From: Ktedonobacteraceae bacterium | Lineage (GTDB): Bacteria; Chloroflexota; Ktedonobacteria; Ktedonobacterales; Ktedonobacteraceae | Direction of reading: 5' to 3' | Length of the DNA: 64,000 nucleotides | Assembly (NCBI GenBank): GCA_035653615.1 | Contig: DASRBN010000039.1 | Span: 124,001-188,000, forward strand | Shown here: positions 24,858-34,531 of the stretch, in pieces | Position numbering within the stretch: position 1 is the stretch's first letter | How the letters are laid out: each line of letters begins with the position of its first letter | Notes under the pieces: model-generated | Told to the model about the DNA's origin: nothing | Database searches by the model: none | What the model saw: only the letters and a program-made list of their open reading frames with translations | Made by a program: the position numbers and the translations under genes

Positions 24858-25646
24858 ATGCAACATGCTTCGAAGAATGTAGTGGATCAGCAAGAGTACA
24901 AAAAGCCTCTGGAAGCGCCTGTTGGATATAGCCGGGCCGATATTCATATGCACACCAATCTTGGCGATGGTTGGGCCAGTCCTGCGCGCGTGATTGAGGT
25001 GGCTACCCGCAAGGGTTTGCCCCTGATCGCCGTTACCGATCACGATCATCTCGAAGGCGCAAAACGGGTGGAGGAGTTAATCGCAAAGCAGAATAGCCCG
25101 CTACAAATGATAACCGGTGTCGAAGTCTCGACACGCCAGGGACATCTGCTGGGTCTGTTCGTCAAGAAGGCGCCCAGGGCGATGCGTCCTGTCGAGGAAA
25201 GCATCGATGCGATCAAAGAACAGGGTGGCCTGGTAGTTGTCCCTCATCCGTTTGGGCAACTCGTTCCCAGTTTGAATCGCAAGAAGATCGATGAGTTGCT
25301 GGAAAGGGGCTACGCCATCGATGGCATCGAAATATACAATCCCACGCCGGCGAATGCCTGGGTGCGCGCAAAAGTGCGCGAGGCCAATCAACAATGGCAT
25401 TTTGCCGAAACAGGCGGAAGTGATGCGCATTTCTGGCAGCATATTGGAGCCGCCTATACTCTTTTCCCGGGTCGTACTCCCGGTGATTTCCGCCGGGCCA
25501 TCCTTGAACGCACCGCTCGCTCCGGTGGACAGGAAATCCCGCCGGTTCGCCTTTCGCCGGGGGTCTACGTGGCGCAATGTGCCTGGAGCTGGTTTGTTGA
25601 TCCCCCACGTCGCATGATGCGCTCGCTCAGGAGTGAGGGTCAGTAA
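24858..25646 (+). CDS. PHP-domain metal-dependent phosphoesterase
   Basis: The 262-residue protein has the PHP motifs RADIHMHTNLGDG (HxH), TDHDHLEGA (DHD), VVPHPFG and a C-terminal GSDAHF, as in TrpH/YciV-type phosphoesterases. They bind three metals and cleave small phosphoesters or nucleotides. There is an AAAGGA ribosome site. It is cotranscribed with the PimA-like gene. The last 20 nt overlap the convergent acyltransferase gene. Confidence 0.82.
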   Translation: MQHASKNVVDQQEYKKPLEAPVGYSRADIHMHTNLGDGWASPARVIEVATRKGLPLIAVTDHDHLEGAKRVEELIAKQNSPLQMITGVEVSTRQGHLLGLFVKKAPRAMRPVEESIDAIKEQGGLVVVPHPFGQLVPSLNRKKIDELLERGYAIDGIEIYNPTPANAWVRAKVREANQQWHFAETGGSDAHFWQHIGAAYTLFPGRTPGDFRRAILERTARSGGQEIPPVRLSPGVYVAQCAWSWFVDPPRRMMRSLRSEGQ

Positions 25647-26517
25647 TCCAGACGGGGGAAAAAACGACCCATTGCTCGGGATGCGCTTTGATGATCCGCT
25701 CCATCCTTTTAATCAGGCCGTCCATCACGGCATCGGGATTCTTCCGCTCTTCTTGCGGCAGTTCAAGTGTGAGGGGCACAAATTCGCCCTTGATTTCGTT
25801 TCTCGAAGCGTGCCAGCTAAAGGCTCCAACGAGAGGCGCTCCTGTGCGCAGTGAAAGGGAAACGGGTCCCAGAGGCAGGCGCGCAATTGCTCCAAAAAAG
25901 GGCTTTTCCACGCTCTCTCCTTGCACCGCACGGTCGCCGGTAATCAGCACAAGCTGGTTATTCCGCAGGGCCTGCACAATTGCTCGCATTGGAGCGCTGC
26001 CGCCCAGGGGCACAAAATGCACGCCTTTGCTGCTGCGTAATGAGACCATCAGCTTCAGCATTCGTTCATCTTTCAGGCGTTCCACGGGTATCGTCAGTTG
26101 ATAGCCTTTCGCGGAGAACCACTGGGATACGTAATCAAAAGGCCCAAAATGCGCGGAAAAGAGAATAACGCCTTTTCCCAGCGCCAGAGCTTCTTCGAAG
26201 TGTTCTATCCCACGAATGTCGGGCATACGCCGTAACAACCTTTCTGGCGATTCATAAGGCAAATAGAACACTTCGAGGTAATTACGCATGCTGTTCTGGA
26301 ACATGCCGCGTACCGTGCGCCGTAACCGGCGGCGTCCGGCTCGTGTTGAGCGTATCTCAGGCCCAAGGACATGCAGCGCGTTGATCGTCGCCTGCTTTCT
26401 AGCTTTAGCTGCAATAAGCCAGGCGAGCGTACCCGCTATAATGGAGATGACCAGTATGAGCTGCCGTGGCAGGCGCGGGATGATAAATGAGCCGAGGCGA
26501 AACAGATTATACATCAT
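25627..26517 (-). CDS. LpxL/PatA-type lipid acyltransferase
   Basis: The 296-residue protein has one N-terminal membrane segment and the HxxxxD catalytic motif in ILFSAHFGPFDYV, followed by GDRAVQGESVEKPFFG. It belongs to the LABLAT fold group that includes lauroyl-transferases of lipid A and mycobacterial PatA. No lipid A genes are seen here, so a PIM-like glycolipid is the more likely acceptor. The frame opens at 26607, but ATG 26517 follows the stop of the upstream paralogue by 10 nt and is a better start. Confidence 0.8.
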   Translation of the reverse strand: MMYNLFRLGSFIIPRLPRQLILVISIIAGTLAWLIAAKARKQATINALHVLGPEIRSTRAGRRRLRRTVRGMFQNSMRNYLEVFYLPYESPERLLRRMPDIRGIEHFEEALALGKGVILFSAHFGPFDYVSQWFSAKGYQLTIPVERLKDERMLKLMVSLRSSKGVHFVPLGGSAPMRAIVQALRNNQLVLITGDRAVQGESVEKPFFGAIARLPLGPVSLSLRTGAPLVGAFSWHASRNEIKGEFVPLTLELPQEERKNPDAVMDGLIKRMERIIKAHPEQWVVFSPVWITDPHS

Positions 26518-26527
26518 ACATGTCCAA

Positions 26528-27421
26528 TCAGCTCTCCGGGGGCCAGAATGGACGGAACATATACCAGTGTTTGGGCCACTCGCGTACCACCTCTTCCATT
26601 GTATCAAACATGTATTGCGTCAATCGTATCACTTCGCCAGCCTGGTCCACGTCTTTCCCCTGCCTGGGGAAAATCGGCGGAAACGTTCGCACATAAAACC
26701 GGTTATGATGCCCATACCAGATATAGCCGGGCATAATCGCGGCACCACTTTTCAGCGCCAGCGTTGCGGTACCGGCCGGCACGTAGGTTTTGCGACCGAA
26801 GAATGTGATGGGTATGCCTTCGCTTGCCTGCGAGGGACGATCAATAAGAAGAGCCACGAATTGATTATCGCGGAGTACTCGTAAAATTTTTCGCGCTGAA
26901 CCCTCAAGCGGAATAATATCGATGCCCTTCTCCATGCGCTGATTTTGAACCAGCACATTTAACTTTGGGTCGCTGAACGTCTCGGCAATAGCATACAGGT
27001 GTACATAGCGGGCCATAATAGCCCCACCCAGATCATAGTTTCCGAAGTGCGCTGTGACGAATAACGCTCCTCGTCCTGGCTTGAGCGCCTGATCGACATA
27101 ATCTTGCCAGCGACTCGCGCCCTGCGTCAAATCGAGTATATTTTGCTCAACGCTTTCGACATCGATATGAGGGAAATATAAAAAATCTGAAACGTAGCGG
27201 CCGTAATTCCACCAGGAGAGAAAAGCCAGGCGACGCACGCGGGGATCATGTGCCGGCAGTCCTGTTACCTGAGCCATGTTCTGCCGGGTGATAATGCGTT
27301 TGGAACGCCAGCCAAAGTAAATAGCCCCGCTCATAGCCGAGCCAACAAAATGCCTCACATTACGTGGCGTCCAGCCGGCGATACTGCCTGCCCCCCGCAA
27401 TATATTGTAGATAATTGACAC
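26528..27421 (-). CDS. LpxL/PatA-type lipid acyltransferase, second copy
   Basis: The 297-residue paralogue of the next gene has the HxxxxD motif ALFVTAHFGNYDLGG and the later LLIDRPSQASEGIPITFFG element. It starts with GTG at 27421 behind an excellent GGAGG. Two acyltransferases in tandem beside a PimA-like transferase suggest acylation at two positions of one glycolipid. Substrates are not known. Confidence 0.8.
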   Translation of the reverse strand: MSIIYNILRGAGSIAGWTPRNVRHFVGSAMSGAIYFGWRSKRIITRQNMAQVTGLPAHDPRVRRLAFLSWWNYGRYVSDFLYFPHIDVESVEQNILDLTQGASRWQDYVDQALKPGRGALFVTAHFGNYDLGGAIMARYVHLYAIAETFSDPKLNVLVQNQRMEKGIDIIPLEGSARKILRVLRDNQFVALLIDRPSQASEGIPITFFGRKTYVPAGTATLALKSGAAIMPGYIWYGHHNRFYVRTFPPIFPRQGKDVDQAGEVIRLTQYMFDTMEEVVREWPKHWYMFRPFWPPES

Positions 27422-27476
27422 GAAATCCTCCAGAAAATTGTTTCCTGCTAATACTATCCTCTTAGCTCAGCACGTG

Positions 27477-28079
27477 TCAATGCAGAGTCTCAAGTAGTAC
27501 CTGCGCCTGGCCACATAGCTCGCACCAGCCCACGAGCCTGCCCGATTCTTCTTCCACGTGTGAAAGACGGCGCGCGCAGCGACAGACATATCCATGGTGC
27601 CGTGCCGGATTGCCAAAAACAAGCGCGTAGGGAGCTACATTGTGTGTGACAACCGAACCGGCGCCCACCAGCGCAAACTCTCCAATCGTAATACCACAAA
27701 CAATGATCGAACCTGCTCCTACCGATGCTCCATACTTCACCAGTGTTGGCGTAATTTCCCAATCATCCGCGCTTTTCAGCTTTCCCCCGGGTGTGATGGC
27801 ACGCGGCAACAAATCATTGGTGAAACAGACATGGGGGCCGATAAAGACGCCATCCTCAAGCGTCACGCCCTCAAAGATAGACGCATGATTCTGGATTTTC
27901 ACTTTTGAGCCGATTCGCACGTGCGCGTCGATGTAGACGCCCTTGCCGATGTTGCAGGTCTCGCCAATAGACGCGTGTTCTCGCACCTGCGCTTGCCGCC
28001 AGATGCGTGTTCCCGTACCAATATGCGCGTCAGGTGATACTTCGGCAGTGGGATGAACATAGAATGATACTTCCGGCAT
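27477..28079 (-). CDS. WbpD-like hexapeptide-repeat N-acetyltransferase
   Basis: The 200-residue left-handed beta-helix protein has many [LIV]G-x4 hexapeptides and the WbpD-type segment with FTNDLLPRA and GAGSVVT. WbpD acetylates the 3-amino group of UDP-2-acetamido-3-amino-glucuronate. WbpB- and WbpE-like genes lie about 27 kb away at 53.9-56 kb. The C-terminal tail has two Cys pairs (CRCAR, CELC) resembling a small zinc site. AAGGAAG precedes the ATG. Confidence 0.82.
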   Translation of the reverse strand: MPEVSFYVHPTAEVSPDAHIGTGTRIWRQAQVREHASIGETCNIGKGVYIDAHVRIGSKVKIQNHASIFEGVTLEDGVFIGPHVCFTNDLLPRAITPGGKLKSADDWEITPTLVKYGASVGAGSIIVCGITIGEFALVGAGSVVTHNVAPYALVFGNPARHHGYVCRCARRLSHVEEESGRLVGWCELCGQAQVLLETLH

Positions 28080-28316
28080 GTATGTCTTCCTTCCAAATAT
28101 AGATCGGTGAATGAGTCAGCATACGTGTTTGGGATGCCTCACCAAACATATCACATTTCCGTCATAACCGAAATTATCCTTATAACAAGGTCAGTGTCTA
28201 CAAATATGCACCGTGTAACCTTGATTGCTACGTTTTCTGAACATCCATCAAAACGATATTCCTCTTGAGAAAAAGCTAAGGTTATAAAAGACCTGTTTTT
28301 CACAATGTAGCCGGGA

Positions 28317-29714
28317 GTGGATAGTAACGCTATGAACCTTGTAGCTTTCTCTATCAAGACCAAGGGCGTGCATAACTTTGCTCGTCGCCTGCGAACTGTT
28401 TTTACGCGCTTTGGTTTTACCGAAGCGCAAACCCGGCGAGCTTTGCAGGCTATTATCGATACCCTGCGGAGCTACAATGCCGCACCGACGTTCTTCATAC
28501 CGGCCGTTGTTCTGCAAAGGCATGCCAGGCTGATAGCAGGAATCGCGCGTCTTGGAACTGAGATAGGCGTCCATGGCTATGTCCATAATGATTATCGAAC
28601 TCTGACAAACTATGAGCAATATAAACAAACGCGGAAAGCGGTCTCTGTCTTTCAACGGTTACAGGTGCCTTTCCAGGGGTTTCGCAATCCCTATCTCGGC
28701 TGGAATGATACCTCGCTGCGCGTCTACGCGGCATTGGATTTCACCTATGAAAGCAACCTCGCGGTCTTGCATAAGGTGATCGATGTCGAGAAACTTTCAC
28801 CTCGTATCAGGAGCGGGTTTGAGAAATCATTACAACTCTTTCAAGCTACTGCTTGCAATGCATACGCGCTGCGCCCTCAATTTGAGGGAACGTTGCTGCG
28901 TATTCCAACCAGCATTCCAGATGATGAGATGCTATTTGACCGTTTGCGTATCACCAGCGCCGGTGAAGTTGGCGACATATGGAGCCAGGTGATGCAACGT
29001 GTCTATGATCTGGGTGGCCTGTACACGCTCAATTTACACCCGGAACGCGGCATCTTGTGCAGGCAGGCACTTCAGCTATTGTTGACCTATGCTTGCAGTC
29101 GCCCGCTGCCGGTCTGGGTTACTCGCATTGGCGATATTGCTCAATGGTGGAAGGAACGCAGCCGGTTCCGCTTCAGATTGATCAAAGTGGATGACACGCG
29201 TTGGCAGGTAGAGGCAATATGTCCCGCTAAAGCGACGGTTCTGGCCCGCCACCTCACGATAGAAGACCAGCCGGTTCCGCGGTGGTTTGGTAGTGATGAA
29301 CGGGTGACAACAGACCATTTTGTGGTACATGCCTCAACCTGTCCCTGTATCGGACTCTCGGAGAGAACGCCGGATGAGGTGATGAACTTCCTGCACGAAC
29401 AGGGGTATCCAACAATAAGGTGTGCGGTTGAAGATGCCGGCCTCTATGCCATATATCTCGATAGAGCCGGGGGTTTGGGCAACACATCTCAAGAGCGATA
29501 TGCGACGAAGATTGCGCTGGTGGAGCAGGTTGAGTCAATCGAGCGTCCATTACTCCATTTTGGCTGCTGGCCTGATGGATATCGTGCTGCTCTCTGTATA
29601 TCAGGGGATATCGACTCGGTGACCGTACAGGATTTCTTTTTGCGCATCCTGGAAGTATTCCGCCCATCGCACATGTCATTCTTCGCCTCGCTCAGAATCC
29701 GCGGCAAGCCCTAA
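28317..29714 (+). CDS. Polysaccharide-deacetylase-like protein with repeat-derived tail
   Basis: The 465-residue protein has NodB-like elements: RSYNAAPTFFIPA, the second metal motif GVHGYVHNDY and PFQGFRNPYLGW. The first Asp-Asp motif is not visible at the start, but GDIDSVT occurs near the C-terminus, so the fold may be permuted or the enzyme inactive. The last 15 residues (SHMSFFASLRIRGKP) are the translated palindromic repeat at 29668-29714. The GTG at 28317 or ATG at 28332 may start it. The promoter is not identified. Confidence 0.6.
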   Translation: MDSNAMNLVAFSIKTKGVHNFARRLRTVFTRFGFTEAQTRRALQAIIDTLRSYNAAPTFFIPAVVLQRHARLIAGIARLGTEIGVHGYVHNDYRTLTNYEQYKQTRKAVSVFQRLQVPFQGFRNPYLGWNDTSLRVYAALDFTYESNLAVLHKVIDVEKLSPRIRSGFEKSLQLFQATACNAYALRPQFEGTLLRIPTSIPDDEMLFDRLRITSAGEVGDIWSQVMQRVYDLGGLYTLNLHPERGILCRQALQLLLTYACSRPLPVWVTRIGDIAQWWKERSRFRFRLIKVDDTRWQVEAICPAKATVLARHLTIEDQPVPRWFGSDERVTTDHFVVHASTCPCIGLSERTPDEVMNFLHEQGYPTIRCAVEDAGLYAIYLDRAGGLGNTSQERYATKIALVEQVESIERPLLHFGCWPDGYRAALCISGDIDSVTVQDFFLRILEVFRPSHMSFFASLRIRGKP

Positions 29715-29832
29715 TGCAGATTCTTCGCCTCACTCAGAATGACATGTGCGGGCTGTCATTCTTCGCCTCACTTAGAATGACATGTGCGGGCTGTCATTCT
29801 GAGCGGAGCGAAGAATCTGCGGCAAGCACATG
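29668..29832. repeat. Cluster of four palindromic GAGCGCAGCGAAG-family units
   Basis: Four alternating copies of GTCATTCTGAGCGGAGCG-type and inverse units, partly with the variant GCCTC/GAGGC, alternate with GACATGTGCGGGC. The first copy overlaps the 3' end of the deacetylase gene and supplies its stop. Confidence 0.8.
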
Positions 29833-29974
29833 TAGCATATCAAGAAATGTAGACGCTACCTATATCTTTGAAACGTAATTTCAACGGAAACATCAACCTG
29901 GAGAGCATAACCGGCATTTTATGCTTGGCAAGATGGGGATAATTATTCGCAGGTACGTTTTTGAGGAGGCGAGG

Positions 29975-30673
29975 ATGAAACTCGAAGAGATGTATACCTC
30001 AGGTGAATATTTAGAGAAAAATCCAACCTGGCACGTGGAAGAATCTCCGTGGAAAGCAAAGCAGATTATGCGCTTGATAAGGCGAAATGGCATCGCGCCG
30101 GATACGATCTGTGAAGCAGGATGTGGGGCCGGGGAGGTGTTGAATCAGTTGCAAGGAAAAATGGCGGCTACTTGCTCGTTCTGGGGATATGAGATTTCTC
30201 CACAGGCGTTCGCTCTTTCGGAGAGCAGGGCTAACGAGAGGCTGCATTTCAAATTGGCGGATCTGACAAAGGAAGAGGGAGTCTTTTTCGATCTCATGCT
30301 CATTCTGGATGTCATTGAACACGTGGAAGATTACTTCAGTTTTCTACGCGCCTTAAAACCAAAGAGTAGATACAAAATAATTCACCTGCCCCTGGATCTG
30401 TCAGTACAGTCACTACTACGTCCCGGCGGCTTACTCGGTGTGCGCAGGGCATATGGGCATGTCCACTACTTTGATAAAGGTCTTGCCCTTGCAATGTTCG
30501 AAGAGGTTGGCTACGAACTGCTGGACTACTTTTATGCGCCGCGATCAATAGGTCTTGCTGATACGCTTGCGAAGAAGCTGCTCATTCCCCCACGGATGCT
30601 GTTTTATGCTATCCACAAGGACCTGGCTGTACGCATTTTAGGCGGCTACAGCCTGTTGGCACTGCTGAAATGA
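29975..30673 (+). CDS. SAM-dependent methyltransferase
   Basis: The 232-residue class I methyltransferase has a motif I glycine loop CEAGCGAGEVLN, an acidic residue at the end of strand 2 (GYEIS) and LILDVIEHVED. The position in an EPS region suggests a sugar or glycan methyltransferase, but the substrate is unknown. Start 29975 has AGGAGG with a 5-nt gap. The frame is open from 29921. Confidence 0.75.
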   Translation: MKLEEMYTSGEYLEKNPTWHVEESPWKAKQIMRLIRRNGIAPDTICEAGCGAGEVLNQLQGKMAATCSFWGYEISPQAFALSESRANERLHFKLADLTKEEGVFFDLMLILDVIEHVEDYFSFLRALKPKSRYKIIHLPLDLSVQSLLRPGGLLGVRRAYGHVHYFDKGLALAMFEEVGYELLDYFYAPRSIGLADTLAKKLLIPPRMLFYAIHKDLAVRILGGYSLLALLK

Positions 30674-30704
30674 GGCCTGAGTAGATAACGGAAAGGCAAT
30701 CGCT

Positions 30705-32642
30705 ATGTGTGGCATTTGTGGTGTGTTCAACGCGCGGAGTAAAGAACCGGTCGCGCCGGGATTGATGGAGCGAATGAGGAGTGTTATCGTTCATCGCGGC
30801 CCTGATGAGCATGGAATGTACCTCGATGGCCCGGTAGGATTGGGTATTGTACGCTTGAGCATCATCGATCTCAGCGGCGGGCATCAACCAATTGCGAATG
30901 AAACGGGGAATATCTGGCTTGTCTTCAATGGCGAGATCTGGAATTATCAGACCTTGCGTAAAGAGCTTATCGAGAAAGGACATACTTTCTCTACCAGTAG
31001 CGATACGGAGACGATTGTCCATGCCTATGAAGAATATGGTGTGGATTGTGTGGCGCGCTTGCATGGGATGTTCGCGTTTGCGCTTTGGGATAACTTGCGG
31101 AAGCGTTTGTTATTAGCGCGTGATCGCGTTGGAAAGAAACCGCTGTATTATACACTCGTAGATGGGAATCTACTCTTTGCCTCTGAGATCAAATCGCTCC
31201 TGTGCCATCCAGGTGTAAGGAGGGAGGTTGATGCGCAAGCGCTGGCCGATTTTCTGAGTATACGTTATGTTCCGGCCCCTGCCACGCTCTTCGCGAATAT
31301 CTACAAAGTGTTGCCAGGTCACTGGTTGCTCTATGAGAATGAGGTGGTACGCGAGGAGTGCTACTGGGATGTTAGCTTTGGCAAAGTCGAGCGCCGCCCA
31401 ATAGCGGAGTATCTCCAGGGGGTTCAACAGCATGTATCGCGCGCGGTTGAAGAGCGTTTGATGGCTGACGTGCCGGTGGGAGCTATGCTGAGCGGGGGAG
31501 TAGATTCGAGTATTGTGACCGGTGTGATGAGCAGTTTGACGGCACAGCCTGTGCAGACCTTTTCGGTTGGTTTCGATCATCCTGATTATAATGAGCTGCC
31601 TTATGCCAGGTTGGTTGCCGGACACTTTGGTACTGAACACCACGAGTTGGTGGCAAAATCCGCGGATATGATGCGCTACTGGCCGTTGTTGACATGGCAC
31701 AGGGACGAGCCTGTCAGCGAGCCTTCTGATCTGGGGGTCTATTTACTTGCCAAACTTGCGCGCCAGTATGTCAAAGTTGTGCTCTCGGGTGAAGGGGGCG
31801 ATGAGCTATTTGCCGGCTATCCCAAGTATCTTGTTGATGGAATGGCCCGTTACGTTCATCTCATTCCGCCTTCTGTACGCGAAAATATGCTGCTGCCTGT
31901 TATTGATCATTTGCCGTACTCTATGCGCAAGCTGAAGATGGCGGCGCACAACCTTTGCCAGCCGGCGCCACAACGTTGGATGTCCTGGTTCGGCATTTTC
32001 AATGGCAGATTGAAAGAGCAGGTCCTTGCTGCCCACGTGATGGCAATGATTGATGCTGATGCCAGTCGCGTGTTTCGACGCTGGCTTGAGAAGAATCCGC
32101 AGCGGGATGCCCTTTCGTCGATGCTCTACCTGGATACCAAGATCTGGCTCCCCGATAACCTGCTGATGAAGGCCGATAAGATGACGATGGCCGCTTCTCT
32201 GGAGGCGCGCATTCCGCTGCTAGATTATCATTTGATCGAATACGCGGCACGTATTCCCTCGGAGATGAAGATTCGACCGTTTCAGGCCAAGTATTTGCTG
32301 AAACGAGCCTTTGCGGACGTTCTTCCGGCGGCAATTTTGAGGCGCAAGAAGATGGGATTTAACGTTCCAACAGGTATCTGGTTCCGCGAGGGTCAGCGCG
32401 GTATGATGACACGATTGCTGCTTTCTGAACGCGCCCGCGACCGTGGTTTTCTGAATACTGACTTCGTCGCGGCGCTGCTGAGAGATCATTTGCATGGTAA
32501 AACGAACTACCAGAACCAGTTGTTTATCCTTGCCAGTCTAGAAATCTGGTTCCGGGTTTTTATAGATAACGAGTCCCTGGAATATCCGGCGCTATCGCTA
32601 GAAGAACTGTTGGAAGAGCAAACGCTAGTGCCGGCTTTGTAG
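30705..32642 (+). CDS. asnB: Glutamine-hydrolysing asparagine synthase
   Basis: The 645-residue protein begins MCGICGVFNA (nucleophile Cys2 of the class II glutaminase). Its synthetase domain has the PP-loop LSGGVDSS, SGEGGDELFAGYPKY and DKMTMAASLEARIPLLD. It transfers glutamine nitrogen to an activated carboxylate. EPS clusters often contain such genes, where they may amidate uronic acids, so the substrate may be a sugar acid and not aspartate. It follows the methyltransferase by 31 nt and precedes a GT4 gene by 23 nt. Confidence 0.88.
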   Translation: MCGICGVFNARSKEPVAPGLMERMRSVIVHRGPDEHGMYLDGPVGLGIVRLSIIDLSGGHQPIANETGNIWLVFNGEIWNYQTLRKELIEKGHTFSTSSDTETIVHAYEEYGVDCVARLHGMFAFALWDNLRKRLLLARDRVGKKPLYYTLVDGNLLFASEIKSLLCHPGVRREVDAQALADFLSIRYVPAPATLFANIYKVLPGHWLLYENEVVREECYWDVSFGKVERRPIAEYLQGVQQHVSRAVEERLMADVPVGAMLSGGVDSSIVTGVMSSLTAQPVQTFSVGFDHPDYNELPYARLVAGHFGTEHHELVAKSADMMRYWPLLTWHRDEPVSEPSDLGVYLLAKLARQYVKVVLSGEGGDELFAGYPKYLVDGMARYVHLIPPSVRENMLLPVIDHLPYSMRKLKMAAHNLCQPAPQRWMSWFGIFNGRLKEQVLAAHVMAMIDADASRVFRRWLEKNPQRDALSSMLYLDTKIWLPDNLLMKADKMTMAASLEARIPLLDYHLIEYAARIPSEMKIRPFQAKYLLKRAFADVLPAAILRRKKMGFNVPTGIWFREGQRGMMTRLLLSERARDRGFLNTDFVAALLRDHLHGKTNYQNQLFILASLEIWFRVFIDNESLEYPALSLEELLEEQTLVPAL

Positions 32643-32665
32643 ATGAACACAGGAGCGTATCGGGG

Positions 32666-33868
32666 ATGGCAAACGTGCTGAAAGTGCTGATGATTGTGGA
32701 AAATGTGCCCGCGCCTAAGGATCGACGGGTGTGGCCGGAAGCGATAACATTGCGAGATCATGGATACCAGGTAAGCATTATTAGCCCGAAAGGGGCGACG
32801 GCATATAGAGAGTCATATAGTTGTATTGATGGCATTCATATTTACAGGTACCATCTGCCGGCGGTGAGGGGCAAGTATGTTAGCCACGTGGTGGAGTACA
32901 CGGTGGCGCTGGTCATGACGTGCTGGTTGAGCTTGAAGGTGCTGGTGCGGCATGGCTTTGATGTCATTCATGTCGCCAATCCCCCGGATATATTTTTTAT
33001 CGTCGGGATGTGCTATCGCCTGCTGGGAAAGAAGTTTGTGTTTGACCAGCATGATCTGGCGCCAGAGCTTTTCCAGGCGCTCTTCAAGAGAAATTCCAGG
33101 CTTCTGTACAGATTGATGGTGTTTCTGGAATGGTGTACGTATAAGATGGCTAACCTGGTGCTCGTGACAAATGAATCGCAGAGACGAAACGCCATCGAAC
33201 GTGGGAGTTGTGATGATGGGAAGCTGGTTGTGGTGCGTAATGGCCCGAATCTCGAGCAACTGAAACCGGTTTCACCCGAGCCTGGGCTAAAGAACGGGTG
33301 GCGCTATGTATTAGGCTATGTAGGCATTATGGGCGTACAGGATGGGGTTGAGTATGCGCTGCGAGCGCTGTATGAACTGGTGTACAGGCGTGGGAGGAGA
33401 GATGTCGGGCTGATATTGATGGGCGAGGGTGAAAGCCTGTGCATGCTTCAAGCGCTTGCTCACGAACTAGGATTGGATGAGTATATCAATTTTACCGGCT
33501 GGATTCCTATCAAAGATGTGGCGCGCTATCTGAGTGTGGCGGATATTTGCCTGATACCCGATCCGTTGAATGGGGTAAATGAGTACAGCACAATGTTGAA
33601 GACGATGGAATACATGGCGATGGGGAAGCCTATCGTGGCATTTGACCTCTATGAGACGCGCTATTCGGCGGGGGAAGCAGCGCTGTATGCCGTGCCAAAC
33701 CTGGCGAGCGACTTTGCGAACAAGATCGAAGTATTGCTGGGCGATGAAGCGTTGCGTTGTAGGATGGGGACCATAGGGCGAAGGCGTGTTGAGGAGGAAC
33801 TGAGCTGGGAGCATAGCAGGAAGAACCTTTTGCGAGCATACGAGACCTGTTTTGCCAGGAGAAAGTGA
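32666..33868 (+). CDS. GT4 glycosyltransferase
   Basis: The 400-residue GT-B enzyme has an N-terminal acceptor domain with MIVENVPAPKDRRVWPEA, donor site YVGIMGVQDGVEYAL and NGVNEYSTMLKTMEYMAMGK with the E-x7-E-like feature. It is a typical exopolysaccharide mannosyl- or rhamnosyl-type transferase. The sugar is unknown. It is cotranscribed with the asparagine synthase. The next gene is convergent 27 nt on. Confidence 0.82.
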   Translation: MANVLKVLMIVENVPAPKDRRVWPEAITLRDHGYQVSIISPKGATAYRESYSCIDGIHIYRYHLPAVRGKYVSHVVEYTVALVMTCWLSLKVLVRHGFDVIHVANPPDIFFIVGMCYRLLGKKFVFDQHDLAPELFQALFKRNSRLLYRLMVFLEWCTYKMANLVLVTNESQRRNAIERGSCDDGKLVVVRNGPNLEQLKPVSPEPGLKNGWRYVLGYVGIMGVQDGVEYALRALYELVYRRGRRDVGLILMGEGESLCMLQALAHELGLDEYINFTGWIPIKDVARYLSVADICLIPDPLNGVNEYSTMLKTMEYMAMGKPIVAFDLYETRYSAGEAALYAVPNLASDFANKIEVLLGDEALRCRMGTIGRRRVEEELSWEHSRKNLLRAYETCFARRK

Positions 33869-33895
33869 AAGGCGGGCGACCACCAGGGTACGCTC

Positions 33896-34531
33896 CTACG
33901 AACCATTTGTGCCGGCAAAGATCGCTCGTTCCACAAGTTCGCTCAAAATATGGCCGATCAGCATGTGTGCTTCCTGGATACGAGGGGTATCGGTAGAGGG
34001 AACACAGAGACAATAATCGGCCTCCCTTTTGAGCAGGCCGCCATGTTCTCCTGTCATTGCGATAGTCAGCATTTCTCTCTTGTTCGCGGCCCGTAGCGCC
34101 TCTACAACATTGCGTGAGTTGCCGCTGGTGGAGAGACCAATGGCCACATCTCCTGCCTGGCCGAATGCCTCGATCTGACGAGAAAAGACCAGGTCGAAGC
34201 TGTAGTCATTGCCGATGGCGGTCAGAGCTGAGGGATTGACCGTTAAAGCCTGTGCCGGGAGTGCCGGTCGATCCAGGTAGTATCTTCCGACAAACTCGGC
34301 GGCAAGATGCTGTGCATCAGCGGCGCTGCCACCATTGCCGAAGAAGAGCAGCTTGTGGCCGCTTCGGATGGCTCCAATGATCCTCTCTGCCACCTCAGCA
34401 CAGACCTCGGTATAGCTCAGAAGTCGTTGTTTGGCGGCAATACTTTCTTCGATGCGCTCTTTAAAGAGAGCTTGAAACTGTGTGATAGACTCGATTTGTG
34501 TTTTACTCTGTTGTGCTGACCTGAGGAGCAT
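33896..34531 (-). CDS. gmhA: Sedoheptulose-7-phosphate isomerase
   Basis: The 211-residue SIS-domain protein has FFGNGGSAADAQHLAAEF (GmhA/DiaA hallmark) and STSGNSRNVVEAL. It forms D-glycero-D-manno-heptose 7-phosphate, the first step of heptose nucleotide synthesis. hddA and hddC lie upstream in the same operon. The ATG at 34531 overlaps hddA by 29 nt and has GGAGGGTG. Confidence 0.9.
   Translation of the reverse strand: MLLRSAQQSKTQIESITQFQALFKERIEESIAAKQRLLSYTEVCAEVAERIIGAIRSGHKLLFFGNGGSAADAQHLAAEFVGRYYLDRPALPAQALTVNPSALTAIGNDYSFDLVFSRQIEAFGQAGDVAIGLSTSGNSRNVVEALRAANKREMLTIAMTGEHGGLLKREADYCLCVPSTDTPRIQEAHMLIGHILSELVERAIFAGTNGS

Noticed and set aside
25627-27421. Lipid A (LpxL) assignment for the two acyltransferases
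   Set aside because: The fold group fits, but no lipid A pathway gene is nearby and the context is PimA-like, so only the broader family name was used.
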